Positions 24,428 through 33,478 of a stretch of DNA of 64,000 bases are shown here, in pieces. Source of the stretch: Guopingia tenuis (GTDB lineage Bacteria; Bacillota; Clostridia; Christensenellales; Christensenellaceae); assembly GCF_014384805.1 (NCBI RefSeq), contig NZ_JACRSS010000002.1:186001-250000 (forward strand). The letters are read 5' to 3'. Position 1 is the first letter of the stretch. Each line of letters starts with the position of its first letter. The notes under the pieces were generated by a model. That model was not told where the DNA came from and searched no databases. It worked only from the letters and a program-made list of their open reading frames with translations. The position numbers and the translations under genes were made by a program.

Positions 24428-25447
24428 ATGAAAATTTTAGTGACCGGCGGAGCCGGCTTTATCGGCTCCAACTTTGTCTACTATATGCTGGAAGCGCATC
24501 CGGACTATGACATTCTCTGCGTGGATCTTCTGACCTATGCGGGGAATATGGAGACGCTGGCGGAGGCCATGAAGAACCCGCGCTTTTCCTTTGTCCGGGC
24601 GGATATCGCGGACGCGGCGGCCATGGACGGGCTGTTTCAAAGGGAACAGCCGGATATGGTGGTCAATTTCGCGGCGGAAAGCCATGTGGACCGCTCCATC
24701 GTGGACCCGGGCATTTTCCTAAAGACCAACATTCTGGGCACCCAGGTTTTGATGGACGCCTGCCGAAAATATGGCGTGAAGCGGTTTCACCAGGTTTCTA
24801 CCGACGAGGTCTACGGCGACCTGCCCCTGGACCGGCCGGATCTGTTTTTCCATGAGGACAGCCCCATTCACGCCTCCAGCCCCTATTCGGCTTCCAAGGC
24901 GTCGGCCGACCTGCTGGCCCAGGCATACAGCCGGACGTATCACCAGCCCATCACCATCTCCCGGTGCTCGAATAACTATGGCCCCTATCACTTCCCCGAG
25001 AAGCTGATTCCCCTCATCATCACCCGGGCTCTCCATGACGAGAGCCTGCCCGTCTATGGCAAGGGAGAAAACGTCCGGGACTGGCTGCATGTCTATGACC
25101 ACTGCGCCGCCATCGACCTCATTCTGCATAAGGGCAAGGCGGGGGAGATCTATAACATCGGCGGCCATAACGAGAGGACGAATCTGGACGTCGTCAAGAC
25201 GGTTTTGCAGATTTTGGGCAAGCCGGAGAGCCTGATTACCTTTGTTACCGACCGCCCGGGCCACGACCGGCGCTATGCCATCGATCCGGCCAAGCTCACG
25301 GGCGAGCTGGGATGGAAGCCCAAATATAATTTCGACACGGGCATCCGGCAGACGGTGGAATGGTATCTTTCCCATGAGGACTGGTGGCAGCGGATCATCA
25401 GCGGGGAATACCAGGATTACTATGAAAAGATGTATGGAGACCGATAG
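24428..25447 (+). CDS. rmlB: dTDP-glucose 4,6-dehydratase
   Basis: The 339-residue enzyme has the NAD loop GGAGFIGS (residues 7-14), the TDEVYGD catalytic block and the YSASKAS pair. It converts dTDP-glucose to the 4-keto-6-deoxy sugar. It lies between rmlA and rmlD with no gap to rmlD. Confidence 0.95.
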   Translation: MKILVTGGAGFIGSNFVYYMLEAHPDYDILCVDLLTYAGNMETLAEAMKNPRFSFVRADIADAAAMDGLFQREQPDMVVNFAAESHVDRSIVDPGIFLKTNILGTQVLMDACRKYGVKRFHQVSTDEVYGDLPLDRPDLFFHEDSPIHASSPYSASKASADLLAQAYSRTYHQPITISRCSNNYGPYHFPEKLIPLIITRALHDESLPVYGKGENVRDWLHVYDHCAAIDLILHKGKAGEIYNIGGHNERTNLDVVKTVLQILGKPESLITFVTDRPGHDRRYAIDPAKLTGELGWKPKYNFDTGIRQTVEWYLSHEDWWQRIISGEYQDYYEKMYGDR

Positions 25448-26287
25448 ATGAGAGTATTAGTGACAGGCGGCAACGGCCAGCTGGGCCACGACGTGGCAAA
25501 CCGGCTCGCTGCGCGCGGCATGGAATATAAGAGCGTGGATATCGCAGACTTTGACCTGACGGACGAGGGCCAGGTGATGGAGGCGGTGCGGGAATACCAG
25601 CCGGACGCCATCATCCACTGCGCTGCGTTTACGGCGGTGGACAGGGCCGAGGAGGAGCAGGCGCTCTGCCGGGCAGTCAACGCCGGAGGCACGGCGCATA
25701 TCCGAAAGGCCGCCGAGGCCGTGGGCGCCAAGCTCATGTATATCAGCACGGACTATGTCTTCCCCGGGACGGGCACGCAGTTTTATAAGCCGGACGACCC
25801 GGCTTCTCCCTGCAATTTCTATGGACAGAGCAAGTGGGAAGGGGAGCAGGCGCTTTCCGGCTATCCCAAGCTGTTCATTGTGCGCATCTCCTGGGTGTTT
25901 GGAAAAAACGGCGGCAACTTCGTGAAAACCATGCTGCGGCTGGCGGAAACCCGGGAGGAGGTTTCGGTGGTGGACGATCAGATCGGCTCGCCCACCTATA
26001 CCTTTGACCTGGCGCGGCTGCTCTGCGATATGATTGTGACGGAGAAATATGGCGTTTACCACGCCACCAACGAGGGAATCTGCTCCTGGGCGGATTTTGC
26101 CGAGGCCATCTTTGCGGGCGCGGGATGCAAAACCCGGGTGAAGCGCATCGCATCGGCGGAATATCCCGCCAAGGCTGCGCGGCCCATGAACTCCCGCCTG
26201 GATAAGGAAAAGCTCACGGAAAATGGTTTTGAGCGCCTGCCGGACTGGCAGGACGCCCTCAAACGGTATTTGAAGGAGATTTTGTGA
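25448..26287 (+). CDS. rmlD: dTDP-4-dehydrorhamnose reductase
   Basis: The 279-residue reductase has GGNGQLG at residues 7-13, the STDYVFPGT block and the YGQSKWEGE catalytic pair. It reduces the 4-keto intermediate to dTDP-L-rhamnose. The rmlC epimerase that must act before it is encoded 14 kb away on the other strand (40419-40964). Its stop codon overlaps the next gene. Confidence 0.94.
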   Translation: MRVLVTGGNGQLGHDVANRLAARGMEYKSVDIADFDLTDEGQVMEAVREYQPDAIIHCAAFTAVDRAEEEQALCRAVNAGGTAHIRKAAEAVGAKLMYISTDYVFPGTGTQFYKPDDPASPCNFYGQSKWEGEQALSGYPKLFIVRISWVFGKNGGNFVKTMLRLAETREEVSVVDDQIGSPTYTFDLARLLCDMIVTEKYGVYHATNEGICSWADFAEAIFAGAGCKTRVKRIASAEYPAKAARPMNSRLDKEKLTENGFERLPDWQDALKRYLKEIL

Positions 26288-27321
26288 TGCAGCCGGCCAT
26301 CAGCGTCATCGTCCCGGCATATCATGCGGCGGCGACCCTGCCGCGCTGTCTGGACAGCCTTCTGGGGCAGACGCTTCGGGAAATGGAAATTCTTGTGATT
26401 GACGACGGCTCGCCGGACGCCAGCGCGGCCATCGCGGAGGAATACGCAAAGAAAGACCCGCGGGTGCGGGTGGTTCACCAGCAGAATGCCGGACAGGGCG
26501 CGGCCCGCAACCACGGCATCCGGGAGGCCCGGGGCGAATACATCGGCTTTATGGACAGCGACGACTATGCCGCGCCGGAGATGTATGAAACACTCTATCG
26601 TGCCGTTCAGGAAACCGGGGCGAAAATCGCCATCTGCCAGGAGATCAACGTGGAGATCGGCTCGGACGGCGCCGCCCGGGAGCTGGGAGGGACGCAGTTT
26701 CCCGGCCCGGATGTTGCGGTCTATGGCGCGGCGCAGATCCGGGACTGGTTTTTGAACTATACCTATGTGTTTTTCAACAACGTCTGGAACAAGCTCATCC
26801 ACAGGAGCATACTCGCGGGAGAGGGGATTTTCCCCGAGGAACACCGCTATGCCGAGGATATGGTGGCCAGTGCGCGGATGTTTGCGCGGACGGAGGAAGT
26901 GGCTCTGGTGAGCCGGGGACTCTACTATTATGTCCGGGATACCGGGTCGTTTACCTATGACTATTCCGTTCGGGCAGCCCGGGATATTTACCTGGACTTA
27001 CAGGATATTCTGGATTTGCAGAAGCAGTCCGGCCGGCCGATGGCCGAATGCCGAAATTTCTGCCTGGGGAGCATGTTTTCCTCCCTCAAGCAGGTCTATT
27101 GGGCCAAGGACAAGGCCGCCCGCAAGGGAGAAGAAGCCCGGGAGCTGATCCGGCAATGGAAGCAGGCCAAACGGGAGGGACAATGGAAGCCGGATTTTTC
27201 CGGAAAGAGCGTCCCGCTGATGCATAAGATCAAGATCTGGACGGCGTATCTGGGCTGGACGCGGTTTGTCTGCTTTCTGATTGGGCACATGCGCTGGATT
27301 CCCGCCCTGCGCTATGTATGA
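26287..27321 (+). CDS. Family 2 glycosyltransferase
   Basis: The 344-residue protein has SVIVPAYHAAATLPRCLDSL, the donor motif DDGSPDAS and the metal site FMDSDDYAAPEMYE; the C-terminal part (residues about 210-344) is helical and basic. The chosen ATG overlaps the rmlD stop (TGATG) with AAGGAG upstream; a GTG one codon earlier is the alternative. It probably adds one sugar to the lipid-linked repeat unit on the inner face of the membrane. Confidence 0.88.
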   Translation: MQPAISVIVPAYHAAATLPRCLDSLLGQTLREMEILVIDDGSPDASAAIAEEYAKKDPRVRVVHQQNAGQGAARNHGIREARGEYIGFMDSDDYAAPEMYETLYRAVQETGAKIAICQEINVEIGSDGAARELGGTQFPGPDVAVYGAAQIRDWFLNYTYVFFNNVWNKLIHRSILAGEGIFPEEHRYAEDMVASARMFARTEEVALVSRGLYYYVRDTGSFTYDYSVRAARDIYLDLQDILDLQKQSGRPMAECRNFCLGSMFSSLKQVYWAKDKAARKGEEARELIRQWKQAKREGQWKPDFSGKSVPLMHKIKIWTAYLGWTRFVCFLIGHMRWIPALRYV

Positions 27322-27330
27322 GGAGGCGCT

Positions 27331-28224
27331 ATGACAAAGCCGGTAAACGTATTGCTCTCCGCCTATAACGGAGAAGCCTATATCAAAGAGCAGATCGAAA
27401 GCATCCTTGCCCAGACCGTGCCGGTTCATCTCTATGTCCGCGACGATGGCTCGACAGACGGAACCCTCTCGATGCTCGCGCCCTATGAAGCGGCGGGCCG
27501 ACTGACGCTGCTGCGGGGAGAGAACGCCGGATTCGGCCAGAGCTTTATGATGCTGCTTGCGGCAGCGGAGGATGGGGACTATTGGGCCTTTTCCGACCAG
27601 GACGACGTCTGGGAGCCGCATAAGCTGGAATGGGCTCTCCAATGGATGGAGGAACAGGACGGTTCGTCGCCGCTCCTGTTTCACAGCGCCTATGCTCTCT
27701 ATAACGCGGATATGAGCGAAAAGACCGGCGAGATCGGCCCGCCGCCCTATCCCATCACCTTTCAGAAAACGCTGACGGACTGCGTGTTCCAGGGCTTTTC
27801 CATCGTGTTAAACCGGCCGCTCCGGGAGCTGATGCTGAAAGCTGAAATTTCGCATATCACCTCCCACGACTGGTGGGCCTGCCTGCTGGCGGTCAAATTC
27901 GGCAAAACCTTTTATGACCCGCGCATTGCCAGCGCTCACCGCCGCCTGGATACCAGCATTTCTGGCATGAGCCTCAAAAATCGCTGGAAATGGTTTAAGA
28001 ACACCTTCCGCGGGAACAGCGATATCCGCACCACCTGCCAGGAGTTCGACCGGCTGTTCGGGCGGGAGCTGAACGACCGGGACTGCAAAATGGCCCGCTG
28101 GTTTACCCACGAGCGGTATCATTTCCCGGACGCCATGAAAAAGGCGTTTTATGGGAAACGCTGGCGGCGCACGCTTTCCAGCGAGCTGGCCGTGCGCCTT
28201 TTGATGTTTTTGGGGAAGATTTAA
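27331..28224 (+). CDS. Family 2 glycosyltransferase, rhamnosyltransferase-like
   Basis: The 297-residue protein has VNVLLSAYNGEAYIKEQIESI, RDDGSTDGT and FSDQDDVWEPHKLE. The SDQDDVW block is typical of rhamnosyltransferases of the RfbF/RgpB kind, which agrees with the rml genes just upstream, though specificity cannot be proven. GGAGGCGCT precedes the ATG. The next gene begins inside its stop codon region. Confidence 0.85.
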   Translation: MTKPVNVLLSAYNGEAYIKEQIESILAQTVPVHLYVRDDGSTDGTLSMLAPYEAAGRLTLLRGENAGFGQSFMMLLAAAEDGDYWAFSDQDDVWEPHKLEWALQWMEEQDGSSPLLFHSAYALYNADMSEKTGEIGPPPYPITFQKTLTDCVFQGFSIVLNRPLRELMLKAEISHITSHDWWACLLAVKFGKTFYDPRIASAHRRLDTSISGMSLKNRWKWFKNTFRGNSDIRTTCQEFDRLFGRELNDRDCKMARWFTHERYHFPDAMKKAFYGKRWRRTLSSELAVRLLMFLGKI

Positions 28225-29354
28225 TGAAACGGATTTTATTTATTACCTATTGGCCGTTTGAAAACGAGGCCAGCAACGGAATCTGCAAGAAGATCCGCGC
28301 CCAGGCGGAGGCGCTTTCCTCCTTTGGGATGCAGGTGGATTTGACATATATGAAAAACGGAAATATGATGGTGCTGGCGGATGGGAAGGAACTCCAGGCA
28401 GGCAAGGCCCGCCCTGTCATCGGCAAAATGCTGGCCAGCCGCCAGATTAAACGGTATTTGAAGAAGAGCGGAACGCACTATGACGGCGTCTATATCCGCT
28501 ATGCCCTTTCGGACCCCTGGTTTCTGGGGCTGCTGCGGTATCTGAAAAAGCAGAGGGCTCGGGTGTTGCTGGAAATTCCCACCTATCCGTATGACGGCGA
28601 GTTTACTCCGGATCTGCGGGGACGGCTGGCGGCCTTTCTGGACCGCCGCTGCCGGAAGAAGCTGAAAGGCCTGGCGGACCGCGTTGTTACCTTCACGGAG
28701 GACGAGGAGATTTTCGGCATTCCCACCATTCGGACGGTCAACGGCGTGGATTTTTCCAAAGTGCCGCTGCAGTATCGCCAGGAACCTGATGGCGCTCTGC
28801 ATTTGATCGCCGTGGCGGGCCTGGCGCCCTGGCATGGCTATGACCGCCTGCTCACGGGCATGGGAGAATACTACAAAAATGGGGGGACGCGGGAGGCCGT
28901 GTTTCATCTGGTGGGGGACGGCAGCGAGCTGCCCCTCTATAAAAAGCTGGTGGAAGAATATGGCTTGGAACGCCGGGTCCGGTTTTACGGCTTTTTGAGC
29001 GGGGAACCGCTTTCCCAAGTATATAACCGGGCGGATATTGCGGTATCGTCGCTGGGCATGCACCGGATCGGACTTTTCAAGGGGAGCGTCCTCAAGAGCC
29101 GGGAATATGCGGCGCGGGGCATCCCCATGATTACCTCCTGTAAGCTGGATATTTTCCCGGAAGATTGGAAATATCAGCTGGTGGTGCCGGGAGACGACAG
29201 CCCCGTCGCCATGGAGCGGGTATTCGCCTTTGGCGACGCGCTGCAGGAAGAGCGGGATGCCGGTGTGGCGGTGGAAAAAGAGATCCGGGAAAGGGCCCGG
29301 GACAAAATAGAGATGAAAAACACCTTCCGGGAGATCGCGGAGGAATTTCAATAG
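28224..29354 (+). CDS. Family 4-like (GT-B) glycosyltransferase
   Basis: The 376-residue protein has an N-terminal half starting KRILFITYWPFENEASNGICKKI and a C-terminal donor domain with GLAPWHGYDRLLTG, FHLVGDGSELPLYKKL and FYGFLSGEPLSQVY. The usual E-X7-E pair of family 4 is modified (VLKSREYAARGIPM). The start ATG overlaps the previous stop. Sugar donor is unknown. Confidence 0.82.
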   Translation: MKRILFITYWPFENEASNGICKKIRAQAEALSSFGMQVDLTYMKNGNMMVLADGKELQAGKARPVIGKMLASRQIKRYLKKSGTHYDGVYIRYALSDPWFLGLLRYLKKQRARVLLEIPTYPYDGEFTPDLRGRLAAFLDRRCRKKLKGLADRVVTFTEDEEIFGIPTIRTVNGVDFSKVPLQYRQEPDGALHLIAVAGLAPWHGYDRLLTGMGEYYKNGGTREAVFHLVGDGSELPLYKKLVEEYGLERRVRFYGFLSGEPLSQVYNRADIAVSSLGMHRIGLFKGSVLKSREYAARGIPMITSCKLDIFPEDWKYQLVVPGDDSPVAMERVFAFGDALQEERDAGVAVEKEIRERARDKIEMKNTFREIAEEFQ

Positions 29355-29400
29355 AGGACCGGATGGAGCAAAACTGAAAAAAGGAAAGGGAGCGAAAAGG

Positions 29401-30717
29401 ATGCAAAAAGAGCTGCTGCTGAAGAAAATCGAAAATAGAGAGATCCGCGTAGGCGTGGTGGGCCTGGGATATGTGGGCCTGCCGCTGGCCGTAGAGAAGG
29501 CCAAGGCGGGATTTGAAACAATGGGCTTTGACGTGCAGGAAAAAAAGGTCGCCATGGTCAATGCGGGAGAAAACTATATCGGCGACGTGGTGGACAGCGA
29601 TCTGAAGAAGCTGGTGGGGGAAGGAAAGCTCCGGGCGACCAGCGACTTTTCCTTTATCGGGGATGTGGATTTTATCGCCATCTGCGTGCCCACGCCGCTC
29701 GATGCGCACCAGCAGCCGGATATCCGCTATGTCCGGGATTCGGCGGAGGCAATTTCCAAGCATCTGAAAAAGGATACCATGGTGGTGCTGGAATCCACCA
29801 CCTATCCGGGCACAACCGAGGAGCTGATCCGGCCGATTCTGGAAAAGGGTTCCGGCCTCACCTGCGGAGAGGATTTCTATCTTGGGTTCTCGCCCGAGCG
29901 GGTGGACCCGGGCAACCTCATCTATAAGACCAAGAACACCCCCAAGGTGGTGGGGGCCATCGGCAGAGACGCCACCGAGGTGATTGCGGCGATGTACCGC
30001 GCTGTGCTGGCCGGGGATGTGAAAGAGGTTTCCAGCCCGGCGGTGGCAGAAATGGAAAAGATTCTCGAAAACACCTATCGGAATGTAAACATTGGCCTGG
30101 TGAACGAGCTGGCCATGCTCTGCGACAAAATGGGCATCGACATCTGGGAAGTTATCGATGCGGCAAAGACAAAGCCCTATGGATTCCAGGCGTTCTATCC
30201 CGGCCCGGGGCTGGGGGGGCATTGCATTCCGCTGGACCCGTATTATCTCTCCTGGAAGGCCCGGGAATACGGGTTCCATACGTCCATGATCGAAAGCTCC
30301 ATGATGATCAACGACCGCATGCCTGAATACTGCGTAGACCGGGGCGCGAAGATCCTGAACCGATTCAAAAAGGCTATGAACGGCGCCAGGGTGCTGGTGC
30401 TGGGCGTCGCCTATAAGCAGGATATCGACGATTACCGGGAAAGCCCGGCTATCGATGTAATCAAGGTGCTCAAGCGGGAAGGCGCGGAAGTGGTCTATTA
30501 CGACCCGTGGGTCAAGAGTTTTTCCTCCAAGGGAATCTCCATGGAGAGCGAGCCGGCTCTCACAAAGGAGCTGTTGGAGAGCGCGGATCTCGTCATGGTG
30601 ACGGCGGCCCACACCAACGTGGATTATCAGCTGGTGGCGGATACGGCAAAGGCCGTTTTTGATACGAAAAACGCCATGAAGGATATTGAAAACAGAGAGA
30701 ATATAGAGCTGCTGTAA
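29401..30717 (+). CDS. wbpA: Nucleotide-sugar 6-dehydrogenase, WbpA/WecC type
   Basis: The 438-residue enzyme has the NAD loop VGLGYVGLPLA at residues 20-30 and the catalytic cysteine Cys275 in PGLGGHCIPLDPYYLSW. Enzymes of this shape oxidise UDP-GlcNAc or UDP-ManNAc to the uronic acid. The four genes that follow match WbpI, B, D and E, so UDP-GlcNAc to UDP-GlcNAcA is the preferred reading. GGAAAGGGAGCG precedes the ATG; a 46 bp gap separates it from the glycosyltransferase. Confidence 0.88.
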   Translation: MQKELLLKKIENREIRVGVVGLGYVGLPLAVEKAKAGFETMGFDVQEKKVAMVNAGENYIGDVVDSDLKKLVGEGKLRATSDFSFIGDVDFIAICVPTPLDAHQQPDIRYVRDSAEAISKHLKKDTMVVLESTTYPGTTEELIRPILEKGSGLTCGEDFYLGFSPERVDPGNLIYKTKNTPKVVGAIGRDATEVIAAMYRAVLAGDVKEVSSPAVAEMEKILENTYRNVNIGLVNELAMLCDKMGIDIWEVIDAAKTKPYGFQAFYPGPGLGGHCIPLDPYYLSWKAREYGFHTSMIESSMMINDRMPEYCVDRGAKILNRFKKAMNGARVLVLGVAYKQDIDDYRESPAIDVIKVLKREGAEVVYYDPWVKSFSSKGISMESEPALTKELLESADLVMVTAAHTNVDYQLVADTAKAVFDTKNAMKDIENRENIELL

Positions 30718-30731
30718 AAGGAACATTGCGC

Positions 30732-31829
30732 ATGAAAAAAATTGTAACGGTTGTTGGCGCGCGGCCCCAGTTTATCAAGGCCGCAGCGGTGTCGCGGGTG
30801 CTGCGGAAGAGCTTCCGGGAAGTGCTGGTACACACGGGACAGCATTATGACTATAATATGTCGGATCTGTTTTTTCAGGAAATGGATATTCCGAAGCCGG
30901 ATTACAATCTGCATGTGGGCTCCGGGAGCCATGCTGTGCAGACGGCGGATATGATGGTGGGGATTGAAAAGGTGCTTTTAGACGAAGCGCCGGATTATCT
31001 CATGATCTATGGCGACACGAATTCGACGCTGGCCGGGGCGCTGGCGGCGGTCAAGCTGCATATTCCCATCATCCATGTGGAGGCGGGGCTGCGCTCCTTT
31101 AATATGCAGATGCCCGAAGAGATCAACCGGATTCTGTCAGACAGGATATCGGCGCTGCTGTTCTGCCCCACGGATGCGGCTGTGGAAAACCTGAACAAAG
31201 AAGGCATTACCCAGGGCGTACACCAGGTGGGCGATGTAATGTGCGACGCGGTGTTGTATTATGCAAAAAAGCTGGAACAAAAGCCCAAAGAGGCATATCT
31301 GGAAAAATTAAAGGGGCTTTACCGCCCGGCCGGAACGCCGGACAGCTGGTATCTGGCCACGATTCACCGGGCGGAGAATACGGACGACCCGGAAAAAATC
31401 CGCGGGATTTTGAACGGCCTGGAGGCGCTGGATGCGGCGGTGGTCTTTCCCGTCCATCCGCGGATCCGCGGCCTTGTGGACCAGGCCGTCCGGGAGGGAG
31501 ATTACCGGAACATTCTGTTTGTGGAGCCGGTGGGATATCAGGATATGCTGTATTTTGCAAAACATGCAAAAAAGATCATTACGGATTCCGGCGGCCTGCA
31601 AAAGGAGGCCTATATTCTGGATACTCCCTGTGTCACTGTGCGAAACGAAACTGAGTGGGTGGAAACGCTGCGGGGAAACCACAATATACTGGCCAGCCCG
31701 GAGGCGGAGGATATTCTGCAGAAAGTAATGCAGACAAAAATTGAGAGCGGAAGCAAAAAAGCCTATTATGGCAATGGCGATGCCGCTGAAAAAATCACGA
31801 AATGGATAGAGCAGGAGAGCAGAAAATGA
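30732..31829 (+). CDS. wbpI: UDP-GlcNAc-type 2-epimerase, WbpI-like
   Basis: The 365-residue GT-B-fold epimerase begins KKIVTVVGARPQFIKAAAVS, and has YGDTNSTLAGALAA, HVEAGLRSFNMQMPEEINR and TDSGGLQKEAY, the non-hydrolysing 2-epimerase motifs. The GARPQFIKAA start is the variant found in WbpI/WlbD clusters rather than the GTRPEAIK of classical WecB. In the WbpA-E set it would turn the diacetamido-glucuronate into the manno form as the last step. A TTG two codons upstream is an alternative start. Confidence 0.87.
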   Translation: MKKIVTVVGARPQFIKAAAVSRVLRKSFREVLVHTGQHYDYNMSDLFFQEMDIPKPDYNLHVGSGSHAVQTADMMVGIEKVLLDEAPDYLMIYGDTNSTLAGALAAVKLHIPIIHVEAGLRSFNMQMPEEINRILSDRISALLFCPTDAAVENLNKEGITQGVHQVGDVMCDAVLYYAKKLEQKPKEAYLEKLKGLYRPAGTPDSWYLATIHRAENTDDPEKIRGILNGLEALDAAVVFPVHPRIRGLVDQAVREGDYRNILFVEPVGYQDMLYFAKHAKKIITDSGGLQKEAYILDTPCVTVRNETEWVETLRGNHNILASPEAEDILQKVMQTKIESGSKKAYYGNGDAAEKITKWIEQESRK

Positions 31830-32905
31830 AATATGCACTCATCGGCTGTGGGCGGATCGCCACCAACCACATCAAAGCCGTTTTGAACAATGGACTCGAG
31901 CTGGCGGCGGTTTGTGACATTATCCCGGAGCAGATGGAATCTCTCCTGGCCAAGCACGGCCTGGAGGCGCGCGGGGATATCAGGCGATATACGGACTATA
32001 AAAAGATGCTGGAGGAAAATGCGCTGGATCTTGTGGCCATCGCCACCCAGAGCGGCCCCCATGCCCCGATTGCCCTTGATTGCATCGACCGGGGGATCAA
32101 CGTTATTATTGAGAAGCCCATGGCCATGAACATGGCGGATGCGGAGGAGATCATTGCCCGTTCCCGGGAAAAGGGAGTAAAGGTTTCGGCCTGCCACCAG
32201 AACCGTTTCAACGTAGCCGTGCAGGAGATGCGCCGGGCGCTGGAAAACGGCCGTTTCGGGAAAATTTCCCATGGCTCCATCCATGTGCGCTGGAACCGCA
32301 ACCGGAATTATTACGATCAGGCGCCCTGGCGGGGAACCTGGGCGGAGGATGGCGGCGCGCTCATGAACCAATGCATCCATGGCATCGACCTTCTGCGCTG
32401 GATGCTGGGGGATGAGATAGAAGAGGTCTATGGCGCGACGCGCCAGCAGTTCCATGACTATCTCGAGGCGGAGGATATCGGGATGGCTGTGGTGAAAAGC
32501 AAAAACGGCGCCATCGCCACCATTGAGGGAACGACCAACGTATACCCCAAAAATCTGGAGGAAACCCTCTATCTCTTTGGAGAGAAGGGCACCTGCAAGC
32601 TGGGCGGAACTTCAACCAACAACATTGACGTTTGGGAGTTTGCCGATGAAACCGGCGCAGACGAGAAAAATAAGGGCCTCAAGGAGGCCACCAGCAACGT
32701 CTATGGCAACGGGCATACCAGCCTCTATGCCGATATGATCGACGCGATCCAAAACGACCGGGCGCCTTATGTAGACGCCGTGGCCGGACGCAACGCGCTG
32801 GAGATGGTGCTGGCTATCTATAAGAGCCAGAAGGAGGGCAGGCCGGTCAAGCTGCCCCTCCGGGATTTTGGCACCGAGGATATGCGGGGCGAATTTGGAA
32901 AATGA
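31826..32905 (+). CDS. wbpB: UDP-N-acetylglucosaminuronate 3-dehydrogenase, WbpB/WlbA-like
   Basis: The 359-residue Gfo/Idh/MocA oxidoreductase has ALIGCGRIATNH at residues 4-15, the EKPMAMN block near residue 98 and the substrate-domain sequence WAEDGGALMNQCIHGIDLLRWML. In the known pathway it oxidises C3 of UDP-GlcNAcA. The ATG overlaps the previous stop as ATGA, with AGGAGAGC upstream. Confidence 0.86.
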   Translation: MKYALIGCGRIATNHIKAVLNNGLELAAVCDIIPEQMESLLAKHGLEARGDIRRYTDYKKMLEENALDLVAIATQSGPHAPIALDCIDRGINVIIEKPMAMNMADAEEIIARSREKGVKVSACHQNRFNVAVQEMRRALENGRFGKISHGSIHVRWNRNRNYYDQAPWRGTWAEDGGALMNQCIHGIDLLRWMLGDEIEEVYGATRQQFHDYLEAEDIGMAVVKSKNGAIATIEGTTNVYPKNLEETLYLFGEKGTCKLGGTSTNNIDVWEFADETGADEKNKGLKEATSNVYGNGHTSLYADMIDAIQNDRAPYVDAVAGRNALEMVLAIYKSQKEGRPVKLPLRDFGTEDMRGEFGK

Positions 32906-33468
32906 AAGACGATTTTTTTGTTCACGAAAGCTCCTATATAGATGAGGGCGCGCAGATCGGCGCAGGAACGAAAATATGGCATTTCTGCCATGTGCAGGCC
33001 GGCGCGTGCATGGGAGAAAACTGTTCCCTCGGGCAGAATGTCAACATAGGAGCCAACGTCCGGATGGGAAAAGGCGTGAAAGTGCAAAACAACGTTTCCG
33101 TCTATGAGGGAGTGGAGATAGAAGACTATGTGTTCTGCGGGCCTTCCTGTGTGTTCACCAACGATCTCACCCCCCGGAGCAAATATCCCAAAGGACGGGC
33201 GGGATATAAAAAGACGCTGGTGCGGGAAGGCGCCAGTATCGGAGCCAACGCAACCATCGTCTGCGGACATACCATCGGGCGCTGGGCCATGATTGCGTCC
33301 GGGGCTGTGGTGACAAAAGACGTCCCGGATCACGCCCTGATGGCGGGAGTCCCTGCGCGGCAGCGGGGCTGGGTATGCGAATGCGGGGCGGTTTTGGAAG
33401 ATGACCTTTGCTGCCGCGCCTGCGGGCGGAAATACCGGCAGGCGGACAGGGGATTAGAGGAGATTTAG
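32902..33468 (+). CDS. wbpD: Sugar N-acetyltransferase, WbpD/WlbB-like
   Basis: The 188-residue protein is a left-handed beta-helix with hexapeptide repeats (IDEGAQIGAGTKIWHFCHVQ through VREGASIGANATIVCGHTIG). The region QNVNIGANVRMGKGVKVQNNVSVYEGVEI matches WbpD, which acetylates the 3-amino group. The C-terminus adds a four-cysteine knuckle (VCECGAVLEDDLCCRACGRK), a likely small zinc ribbon, that is not part of the basic fold. It overlaps wbpB by 4 bp. Confidence 0.88.
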   Translation: MKDDFFVHESSYIDEGAQIGAGTKIWHFCHVQAGACMGENCSLGQNVNIGANVRMGKGVKVQNNVSVYEGVEIEDYVFCGPSCVFTNDLTPRSKYPKGRAGYKKTLVREGASIGANATIVCGHTIGRWAMIASGAVVTKDVPDHALMAGVPARQRGWVCECGAVLEDDLCCRACGRKYRQADRGLEEI

Positions 33469-33478
33469 ACGAGGAGGA

